NCBI GenBank assembly: GCA_903833025.1
Contig: CAILDT010000344.1
Location: 1 to 5,239, forward strand
DNA length: 5,239 nt
Reading direction: 5' to 3'
Source of the DNA: an uncultured Bacteroidota bacterium
Lineage (GTDB): Bacteria; Bacteroidota; Bacteroidia; 2-12-FULL-35-15
Shown here: positions 1 through 5,190 of the stretch, one piece after another
Layout: the number at the start of each line of letters is the position of its first letter
Numbering within the stretch: position 1 is the first letter of the stretch
The notes under the pieces: model-generated
Database searches by the model: none
Told to the model about the DNA's origin: nothing
Seen by the model: the letters and a program-made list of their open reading frames with translations, nothing else
Made by a program: the position numbers and the translations under genes

Positions 1-39
1 AAAGATACTGCTTTATTAACCATTAACCGCTAACCATTT
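1..39. repeat. Short reiterated TAACC motif in the 3' flank of the propeller gene
   Basis: TAACC occurs three times within about 20 bases, at 17-21 (TAACCAT), 24-28 and 31-35 (TAACCAT). On the minus strand this gives spaced copies of ATGGTTA/GGTTAA directly after the stop codon of the 40-1275 gene. No hairpin or T-tract terminator is visible here, so the transcript end of that gene probably lies to the left of the window. This is probably a slippage-derived tract with no demonstrated role. Confidence 0.45.
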
Positions 40-1275
40 TTACTGCACCACTATCTTTTTATTAACCACATTTTTCCTTTCATCTTCTATCCTCACAAAA
101 TAAATTCCTTTTGCAACATCACTTAAATCTATTGTTGTGCTTTTGTCATTCAGAGCGAAGCGGAGAATCTCACAACCTAAAACATTTACTATTTTAATGG
201 TTGTGTTTTTTTGCTCTGACGAAAAAGAAATGGTTGTTTCAGTAGAGAAAGGGTTGGGGGAGATGGTGATGTTATTATCAAAATAATTTTCACTTATTAA
301 TACTGTTGTAGAAGTAGTTTTAATAATTGTTCCATTTACACCAACCGCATAACCAGTATTTGCATCAGCAAAAAAAACTGATTTTAATCCATTAGAGGTT
401 GTACTATTTTGAGTTATCCAATTTACCCCACCATCAATTGTTTTTAATACCAAACCGGAATCTCCTACAATATAACCAACATTTGCACCTATAAAACGAA
501 CAGATTTTAAGTTAGTTGTTGTGCCTAAAGATTGAGGATTCCAATTTGCTCCGCCATCAATGGTTTTATAAAATGTTCCCGCATATCCGACACTAAAACC
601 AAGGTTGTTGTTTACAAAATAAATTGAATTTAATGGATTCGTTATATTTAATTGTTGTGTCCAGTTTGTCCCTGCATCAAATGTCTTATAAATCTTACCA
701 CCTGGAAATCCAACCAAACCAGAACAAACATAACCAGTATCTAAAGACGGAAAAAAAACCGATGAATAGGCGGGACCATTATTATGAATTGACCAAGTAT
801 TTCCTCCATCAATTGTCTTCCAAATTCCAGCGTTACCATAACCAACAACGTAACCAGTATCTACATTATTAAAATAAATGGAAGTCATTACTCCTTGATT
901 GCTTCCATATATTCCATTAATTGCAGTCCAACTTGCGCCTCCATCAATAGTTTTTAAAATATTAATTACATAAGTTCCTGATTGCTGACCAGCTATCTTT
1001 CCAGCGACATAACCAATATTCGAAGTTACAAAATACACAGAATTAAATGGTGTGGTAATTATGGAAGTAGGATACAGAGATGACCAACTGTTCCCGCCAT
1101 CAGTTGTTTTTAGTATTGTAGAAGTTGTACCAACTGCAAATACAGTATCTGGCTTAATGCAAAATACAGAATTCAAGGTCTGGTTTGTTCCGCTTGTTTG
1201 CTGAACCCATTGCGCCTTGCAAAAATTTACAGTTCCTAAAAAAGCAAGGATTACTAAGTAGCATATTTTTTTCAT
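40..1275 (-). CDS. Secreted YCF48/BNR-repeat beta-propeller protein with T9SS sorting domain
   Basis: The product is 411 residues from the chosen start; numbering below counts from an upstream in-frame ATG at 1308, so this start is residue 12. Residues 12-32 form a signal peptide (MKKI, a hydrophobic core, then CKA before QW). Residues 34-331 hold seven units of the pattern SVxF...GYxVG...G...KTxDGGxxW, with DGG/AGG-type turns at about 70, 122, 167, 211, 251 and 292; the seventh unit (308-331) lacks the DGGxxW end. This is typical of YCF48-like (photosystem II assembly factor-like) and BNR propellers. Residues 341-422 are a T9SS type A tail with ISPNPFS, NVLG, TTIDLS, KGIYFVRI and a final KKIVVQ. 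In the plant and cyanobacterial family YCF48 helps assemble photosystem II; in Bacteroidota such propellers are generic secreted proteins, so an extracellular binding role is inferred. The start at 1275 is preferred because the -7 box at 1295-1302 lies inside the longer reading frame; the ATG at 1281 is an alternative. Confidence 0.93.
   Translation of the reverse strand: MKKICYLVILAFLGTVNFCKAQWVQQTSGTNQTLNSVFCIKPDTVFAVGTTSTILKTTDGGNSWSSLYPTSIITTPFNSVYFVTSNIGYVAGKIAGQQSGTYVINILKTIDGGASWTAINGIYGSNQGVMTSIYFNNVDTGYVVGYGNAGIWKTIDGGNTWSIHNNGPAYSSVFFPSLDTGYVCSGLVGFPGGKIYKTFDAGTNWTQQLNITNPLNSIYFVNNNLGFSVGYAGTFYKTIDGGANWNPQSLGTTTNLKSVRFIGANVGYIVGDSGLVLKTIDGGVNWITQNSTTSNGLKSVFFADANTGYAVGVNGTIIKTTSTTVLISENYFDNNITISPNPFSTETTISFSSEQKNTTIKIVNVLGCEILRFALNDKSTTIDLSDVAKGIYFVRIEDERKNVVNKKIVVQ
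144..172. repeat. In-frame copy of a dispersed GAGCGAAGCGGAGAATCTC-type repeat within the CDS
   Basis: The 29 bases here contain TGTCATTC followed by GAGCGAAGCGGAGAATCTC. From memory this closely resembles a repeat scattered through intergenic regions of many bacterial genomes, whose chance translation is ILRFAQNDK. Here it is read within the T9SS sorting domain as ILRFALNDK (residues 381-389, counting from the ATG at 1308), between the conserved NVLG and TTIDLS strands. A loop of variable length is expected at that place, so the domain is probably intact. The family assignment rests on recall and was not searched. Confidence 0.5.
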
Positions 1276-1294
1276 CTCCATAAATATTATTCCA

Positions 1295-1302
1295 CAAATA
1301 TA
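1295..1302 (-). promoter_or_regulatory. Bacteroidota -7 box (TATATTTG) for the propeller gene
   Basis: Read on the minus strand, these bases are TATATTTG, an exact match to the Bacteroidota -7 consensus TAnnTTTG. The box ends 19 bases before the ATG at 1275, so transcription would begin near 1288 and give a short leader. No TTG lies at a normal -33 distance. The position rules against the in-frame ATG at 1308, which would be upstream of the transcript start. Confidence 0.5.
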
Positions 1303-1333
1303 AAACATTTACAGCTTATATAGAGAGTATAAA

Positions 1334-1365
1334 CAACTCCCGTTATTTTTCATGAACGGGAGTTG
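1334..1365. repeat. Perfect 11-bp inverted repeat (hairpin)
   Basis: The arms CAACTCCCGTT (1334-1344) and AACGGGAGTTG (1355-1365) are perfectly complementary around a 10-base loop. Read on the minus strand the stem is followed only by TTTAT, so it is at best a weak terminator; on the plus strand no T-tract follows. It sits 10 bases before the left end of the tandem-repeat element and shares the CTCCCGTT/AACGGGAG theme with that element's terminal hairpins, so it may be a decayed relative. Function is not established. Confidence 0.6.
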
Positions 1366-1375
1366 GGATTTATCA

Positions 1376-1403
1376 GAGGCTCCCCACCGCAACGGGGAGC
1401 CGC
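1376..1403. repeat. Left terminal inverted repeat, itself a hairpin
   Basis: Arms GGCTCCCC (1378-1385) and GGGGAGCC (1394-1401) pair perfectly around the loop ACCGCAAC. The whole segment matches the reverse complement of 1544-1571 at 24 of 28 positions. Two of the four differences (1379 and 1400) are partners in the same stem pair, so the pairing is preserved. Confidence 0.75.
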
Positions 1404-1410
1404 CCCGCCA

Positions 1411-1557
1411 CAATGTTGAGCCTCTTCGCTCCAATGTTGAACCCCTTTGTTCCAATGTTGAGCCTCTTGGCTGAAACGTTGAGCCTCTCTACCAAAGTGT
1501 TGAACCTCTTTGTTCCTGTTGTGAGCCTCATAGCCGAATCGGTGAGCCTCCCCGTTG
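1411..1557. repeat. Seven tandem 21-bp units with a conserved core and a variable half
   Basis: Units begin at 1411, 1432, 1453, 1474, 1495, 1516 and 1537, all exactly 21 bases long. Each carries a core close to GTTGAGCCTCT; units 2 and 5 have GAACCCC and GAACCTC in place of GAGCCTC. The remaining bases vary, although units 2 and 5 share the tail TTTGTTC. Because 21 is seven codons, a plus-strand frame stays open from the ATG at 1413 to the TAG at 1599 and reads as degenerate heptads (MLSLFAP in unit 1, VLNLFVP in unit 5). Two minus-strand frames also stay open across the array. Open frames on both strands and the absence of a visible start signal argue against a real protein, so it is annotated as a repeat. 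The last core runs directly into the right hairpin. Confidence 0.85.
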
Positions 1558-1571
1558 CGCTGGGGAGGCTC
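1544..1571. repeat. Right terminal inverted repeat, a perfect 10-bp hairpin
   Basis: Arms GAGCCTCCCC (1544-1553) and GGGGAGGCTC (1562-1571) are perfectly complementary around the loop GTTGCGCT. The first seven bases, GAGCCTC, are also the core of the last tandem unit. A pyrimidine-rich run (TTTCTTCTTCC, 1572-1582) follows on the plus strand, so it could act as a weak rightward terminator, but the tract is not a clean T-run. Confidence 0.8.
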
Positions 1572-1601
1572 TTTCTTCTTCCTTTTGGCTTTTCGGATTA
1601 G

Positions 1602-1731
1602 TTAACCCGCACTATTAATGTTGCTTTCAGGCTGCAAAACGCCCTGGATGCTAAGTTGTGTTTTAAAACACATATCCTTTGCGTCAGCAAAACATACTAA
1701 GGTGGTTTTCTGCTATTAGCTGTTTGGCAAT
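1602..1731. other. Unassigned intergenic stretch with a 16-bp palindrome
   Basis: About 130 bases lie between the repeat element and the terminator with no recognised gene. TGTGTTTTAAAACACA (1657-1672) is a perfect palindrome and could be an operator or a chance structure. A smaller stem, TTTGC with GCAAA around GTCA, lies at 1678-1691. The plus frame that crosses the tandem array continues after its TAG for 32 more codons to a TAA at 1698-1700, which might be a remnant of coding sequence or chance. No tRNA or known ncRNA could be recognised. Confidence 0.35.
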
Positions 1732-1768
1732 AAAAAAAACCTGCTCTTATTAAGAGCAGGTTTTTTTT
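1732..1768 (-). terminator. Bidirectional intrinsic terminator downstream of the FG-GAP/ASPIC gene
   Basis: CCTGCTCTT (1740-1748) and AAGAGCAGG (1752-1760) form a perfect 9-bp stem around a three-base loop. Eight A residues precede it and eight T residues follow it, so on either strand the stem ends in a U-tract. It starts 27 bases past the stop codon of the 1795-4965 gene and should end that transcript. It would equally stop any plus-strand transcript coming from the repeat element. Confidence 0.92.
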
Positions 1769-1790
1769 ATTGACTATTGTTTATTGACTA
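1767..1790. repeat. Direct repeat of TTATTGACTA after the FG-GAP/ASPIC gene stop
   Basis: TTATTGACTA occurs at 1767-1776 and again at 1781-1790, a 14-base period, lying between the stop codon at 1795 and the terminator stem. It is similar in position and style to the TAACC tract after the other gene. No function can be assigned. Confidence 0.6.
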
Positions 1791-1794
1791 ATGA

Positions 1795-4700
1795 TTATTT
1801 CGTCAACACAATTTTCTGAACTACTTTTTTAGAATCCGTTTTAATGTTTAATAAATAAGAACCTGCAGCAATGGTGCTCACATTTAGTTTAGTGTTTTGT
1901 CCTGCTGTTGGTTTATCTATCGACCAAGTAGCAACTACTCTGCCGGTAACATCAGTTAATTCAACCAACGCAACAGAATTAGATGCTCCTGCAAAAGTTA
2001 CATTCACCACTTCACTTGCAGGGTTAGGATAAATACTGATACCATTATTTTCTACCACATTAGTAATTCCTGTTGTACCAATTTGTGCTACCACAGGTAT
2101 TCTCGGACTAGTACAAATGGTGTTTTCACCCTGTACTACCCAATCATAGAAGTAATAATATGCTGTCGGGCTTGTATTTGTACCCGTCCAACCATTAGTA
2201 ATAGAAACTAATCCATTGATTGAATATGGATAAGCAACACCTGTTGTACTTCTTTCTAAGAAAGGAGAAGCAGCACCAAAGTTTGCATTATCAACTGTTG
2301 CGTTTGTTGTAATACGGTATGCATTACCAACTGTTAAAGGCAAGTTAAGCGTAAGCACTGTAGTATCAGCAGTAACGTTTACAGTTACAGAATCCAACAC
2401 AGTACCTGTTGATGATTTAATTTGAAACTGGCGAACTCCATAATGAGTAGCTGAATCAGTATAAACTTTTACTGAAACCAATGTTGCTGGTGAAAGCACA
2501 TTAAAATCAAGACCGCCATTAATAGCATTGTTAAATAAACTAACTCCTGTATGGTTCATTTCTCCTGTATGCGCGTTTACACCTGGGTAAGTAGTAGATT
2601 CCTCTACATAATAAGTAGTAGTAGCAGAAATAACTGGCGTAGTGTAAGATGTACCCGAACCTAAGTTAGTACCTCCCGAAGCCATATCCCACCAGCTAAG
2701 TGTACCTGTACCTGTTGCAGTTAAGGTTAATGCTGCTGGTGTAGGCGATTGTGCTCCTGTACCTGTTGGTGCTGGTGCTGCCAACACTGTTACTGCTGTT
2801 ACTGCAGATGTATCTAACCCGCAAGTTCCTTGTGTTACTACTTGGTAATTTCCAGAAATTAAAGGTGTAATCGATGATGTATTAGCTGTAAATCCTGCTG
2901 GACCCGACCAAGCATAAGAGGTAGAAGGTGTACTTGTTAATGTTACTGCTCCTGCACAAGAATTGCTGCCACCACCTGTAGTTGTTACTATTGGTGTTTG
3001 ATTTGGATTCAACAATACTTTTACTGTTGGAGAAATGTTAGTACAACCCGCAGCATTTGTTACCATTACATTACAATTTCCTGTTGCAGAAACTGTTTGC
3101 GATTGTGTTGTAGTTCCATTCGACCAAAGGTATGATGTGAAACCGGCAGCAGCATTTAACGTTAGTGTTTGTCCGGTACATAATACAAATGGTCCTGGTA
3201 TTACGTTGCCAGTGATAGAGCATCCGCCTTCAATAACGGTTACAAACTGGTCAGCTTGTAAGCTAGGAAAATGGTTAGTGTACATATGAGAAGGCCAGTC
3301 AATTCGAGCAGAGTCAACAGATGTGTTTGCTCCCAAACCGAAATGCAATTGCATTGAGTTTGCTGTTCCGTATGTTTCTCCTGCACGTACTTCTCTTATT
3401 TGTTTTCCCCAAGGTCCATAAATAGTAACACGTGCGCCAATAGCACCATAGTTACTTACTGTTCCTGTTAAATCAAAAGTAATAAAGTGATTTGTATTTG
3501 AAGCAGAATTCAAATATAAAACATCCGCAGTATTTGTAGGTGTATTGTAAACGTTACCATACGAAGCATATACATCCACCTTTCCATCGTGGTCTAAATC
3601 TCCTGTTCCAAACGAAAGCATACCATTTGCAGCAGCAGGGAAAGGTGCTGATAACATTGTAAATGTACTGTTTCCATTGTTTTTATAAACTATCCAAGGA
3701 GAGTTACCAGCCGAGCCACCACCCGAAATTAATATATCAAGAAACCCATCATTATCAAAGTCTTCAACTACCGATTCAATAGGGTCAACATTGGTTACAA
3801 AACCCGAACCTGCTGTAATGTCAGTAAAATGTCCTGTTCCATCGTTTTGTAATATCTGCCCGTTTTCACCGTGGTTTGTCATCACAATATCCAAATCTCC
3901 ATCATTATCAATATCTCCAAAGCTGGTTGTCCAGGTTTGTTTGTAAAGTCCTGTAGTATCTTCTAAACCATATCTTTTTGCCTTTTCAACAAAAGTGCTG
4001 TTTCCGTAATTCACAAATAAGCGGTCTCTTCTTCTTTCGTCGGATGAGCTGTTAGTTGATTGGCGACAATGACAAATGTATAAATCCATATCCCCATCAT
4101 TATCAAAATCAGTCCAAGTAGCACCATAGTTACCCGAATCATAAGGGTCGCCACCGTAAGTTAAACCTGGATTGATATTCATATTAAATACCACATTAGG
4201 ATGTACCGACCATCCAGCAAAAGTACCAGCACCTACCACAGTAGTAATGTTAGCAACCATTGCGCCAGTACCTGCAGTGTACGAAGTAACAGTACCACTC
4301 ATATAATTTAAACCATTATACCCAATCATAATGGGCGACCCGGCTGTAAACGCTAAACCCGTTTGCACTGTTAAATTTTGTGTACCTGTACCTATAGTTA
4401 ATGAAGTAAGCGAGTGAGCTAATATTGGCAAGTTACCTGCTTGGTCGTTCATATAAACGCGTGCATAATCCACGTCATCATTCACTTCCACGTCTATCCA
4501 ACCATCATTATTAAAGTCACCAAAAGTTACATTTTGAACAAAATAACTTTCTGCTAAAGTAGTAGTTGTAGAAGTAACAATACCACCAGCATAAAATAAT
4601 TTCACAAGATAAAGCGTACCATTAGTACCCGTTACCACATCTTTCCAACCATTATGGTCAACATCGGCAGCAGCCATACCCCATACTCGTGTACCGCCAC

Positions 4701-4965
4701 CAGTGATAACGCCTAAGCTGGTGCGGGTAAACGTTCCATTTTGGTTTTGAAGTTCTAAAACTAATGTTGTTGATTGATCCATAATCAACATATCATCCAG
4801 TCCGTCATTGTTCACATCCACTACTGTAACCGCGCATCCGCTATGCGTAGCAGTGGGTATCAGGGTGTTAGTGTTTGCGAAAGTAAATTGCGCGCTCGAA
4901 GTTTTTACCCCAAACACACAACACAACGCAATTGTAAGCGATTTTAATAGTGTAGTTTTTTTCAT
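1795..4965 (-). CDS. Large secreted FG-GAP/VCBS and ASPIC/UnbV repeat protein with Ig-like modules and T9SS tail
   Basis: The product is 1056 residues. Residues 1-25 are a signal peptide (MKKTTLLKSL, hydrophobic core, SSA before QF). Seven calcium-binding loops of the type DxDNDGxxD follow at 50-58, 101-109, 150-158, 286-294, 351-359, 402-410 and 456-464, typical of FG-GAP/VCBS propeller blades. Residues 492-580 are an ASPIC/UnbV domain (GARVTIYGPWGKQIREVRAG, LHFGLG, VDSARIDWPS), so the first half resembles the CRTAC1-like family. Residues 582-728 look like two Ig-like or PKD-like modules with paired cysteines, and 738-790 resembles the Ig-like modules common in Bacteroidota surface proteins. 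Residues 791-960 are a beta-rich region I cannot name. Residues 972-1056 are the T9SS sorting domain (ISIYPNPASE, LTDVTGRVV, KIVLTK). The wide gap between loops 3 and 4 holds an extra module (about 185-256). The only well-supported signals are export and calcium-dependent folding; a surface binding or adhesion role is inferred. Confidence 0.95.
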   Translation of the reverse strand: MKKTTLLKSLTIALCCVFGVKTSSAQFTFANTNTLIPTATHSGCAVTVVDVNNDGLDDMLIMDQSTTLVLELQNQNGTFTRTSLGVITGGGTRVWGMAAADVDHNGWKDVVTGTNGTLYLVKLFYAGGIVTSTTTTLAESYFVQNVTFGDFNNDGWIDVEVNDDVDYARVYMNDQAGNLPILAHSLTSLTIGTGTQNLTVQTGLAFTAGSPIMIGYNGLNYMSGTVTSYTAGTGAMVANITTVVGAGTFAGWSVHPNVVFNMNINPGLTYGGDPYDSGNYGATWTDFDNDGDMDLYICHCRQSTNSSSDERRRDRLFVNYGNSTFVEKAKRYGLEDTTGLYKQTWTTSFGDIDNDGDLDIVMTNHGENGQILQNDGTGHFTDITAGSGFVTNVDPIESVVEDFDNDGFLDILISGGGSAGNSPWIVYKNNGNSTFTMLSAPFPAAANGMLSFGTGDLDHDGKVDVYASYGNVYNTPTNTADVLYLNSASNTNHFITFDLTGTVSNYGAIGARVTIYGPWGKQIREVRAGETYGTANSMQLHFGLGANTSVDSARIDWPSHMYTNHFPSLQADQFVTVIEGGCSITGNVIPGPFVLCTGQTLTLNAAAGFTSYLWSNGTTTQSQTVSATGNCNVMVTNAAGCTNISPTVKVLLNPNQTPIVTTTGGGSNSCAGAVTLTSTPSTSYAWSGPAGFTANTSSITPLISGNYQVVTQGTCGLDTSAVTAVTVLAAPAPTGTGAQSPTPAALTLTATGTGTLSWWDMASGGTNLGSGTSYTTPVISATTTYYVEESTTYPGVNAHTGEMNHTGVSLFNNAINGGLDFNVLSPATLVSVKVYTDSATHYGVRQFQIKSSTGTVLDSVTVNVTADTTVLTLNLPLTVGNAYRITTNATVDNANFGAASPFLERSTTGVAYPYSINGLVSITNGWTGTNTSPTAYYYFYDWVVQGENTICTSPRIPVVAQIGTTGITNVVENNGISIYPNPASEVVNVTFAGASNSVALVELTDVTGRVVATWSIDKPTAGQNTKLNVSTIAAGSYLLNIKTDSKKVVQKIVLTK
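4198..4416 (-). other. Phage-tail-like module inserted in the FG-GAP propeller
   Basis: Residues about 184-256 of the protein (SLTSLTIGTGTQNLTVQTGL at the start, GTVTSYTAGTGAMVANIT in the middle, GAGTFAGWSV at the end) do not look like a propeller blade. They resemble, from memory, a small module seen repeatedly in phage tail-fibre and structural proteins: LTIGTG...TVQTGLAFTAG...GTVTSYT...VNITxVxGxGTxxxW. It separates calcium loops 3 and 4, which are 136 residues apart compared with about 50 for most neighbours. Homology is by recall only. Confidence 0.55.
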
Positions 4966-5030
4966 TTGTTTTTTGTTTTTGATTAGAATTATTATTTATT
5001 TACCTATACTTACTTTTTTTGGAGGTGTAA

Positions 5031-5058
5031 AGAAACTAAATTTGTTTTGATATATCAA
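5031..5058 (-). promoter_or_regulatory. Weak candidate promoter for the FG-GAP/ASPIC gene
   Basis: No exact TAnnTTTG lies between the ATG at 4965 and the divergent gene. The best minus-strand candidate is TAGTTTCT (5031-5038, two mismatches), with a TTG at 5056-5058, 17 bases upstream. It would give a leader of about 60 bases. The TTG falls within a 12-bp palindrome, TTGATATATCAA (5047-5058). This is a guess from position and partial match. Confidence 0.2.
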
Positions 5059-5165
5059 GTGATTGAGATTAAAATTTTGTTTTTGGAGAGGAAAGGAGTT
5101 ACTTTTCAACTACTAACTCATCATAACTATTTAACTTCCTACAGATTTCATTCAGAATCTACTTC

Positions 5166-5173
5166 TACTTTTG
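5166..5173 (+). promoter_or_regulatory. Bacteroidota -7 box (TACTTTTG) for the gene at the right edge
   Basis: TACTTTTG is an exact match to TAnnTTTG and ends 17 bases before the plus-strand ATG at 5191, almost the same geometry as the box of the 40-1275 gene. No TTG is found at a normal -33 position. It supports a divergently transcribed gene that leaves the window. Confidence 0.45.
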
Positions 5174-5190
5174 GGAAGTATTTTAAATAG

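Larger units (their letters stand above)
1376..1571. repeat. Compact repeat element: hairpin terminal inverted repeats around a 21-bp tandem array
   Basis: This 196-bp unit has a hairpin-forming inverted repeat at each end (1376-1403 and 1544-1571) and seven tandem 21-bp units between (1411-1557). It is visibly richer in G and C than the surrounding AT-rich intergenic DNA. No transposase or other gene lies within it and no convincing target-site duplication flanks it. The organisation suggests a non-autonomous mobile or structural repeat element. I do not recognise a named family. Boundaries are taken from the inverted-repeat match and could be a few bases off. Confidence 0.6.

Noticed and set aside
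624..872. Plus-strand reading frame of 82 codons
   Set aside because: It lies antisense within the well-supported propeller gene, its translation is low-complexity and has no recognisable domain or start signal.
1411..1557. CRISPR array
   Set aside because: Units of 21 bases with a core of about 11 and variable parts of about 10 are far too short for CRISPR repeats and spacers, and no cas gene is present.
1413..1601. Plus-strand reading frame of 62 codons over the tandem array as a protein gene
   Set aside because: The 21-base period makes open frames automatic and two minus-strand frames are open as well. There is no promoter box nearby, and hairpins flank both ends.
2640..2780. Clusters of GTACCTGTACCTG-like short repeats in the large gene
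   Set aside because: They encode Thr/Gly-rich stretches such as TGTGT and are explained by the protein's composition.
3035..3289. Plus-strand reading frame of 84 codons
   Set aside because: It is antisense to the Ig-like and ASPIC part of the 1056-residue protein and shows no domain, signal peptide or promoter.
5021..5027. Plus-strand GGAGGTG resembling a Shine-Dalgarno site
   Set aside because: No suitable start codon with an open frame follows at the right distance, and Bacteroidota rarely rely on such sites.
4808..5050. Plus-strand reading frame of 80 codons
   Set aside because: It overlaps the signal peptide and first FG-GAP blade of the large gene on the other strand. Its hydrophobic end comes from the AT-rich leader region.
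5047..5058. Perfect 12-bp palindrome TTGATATATCAA as an operator
   Set aside because: Short AT-rich palindromes arise often by chance, and no second copy was seen. It is mentioned only with the weak promoter guess.
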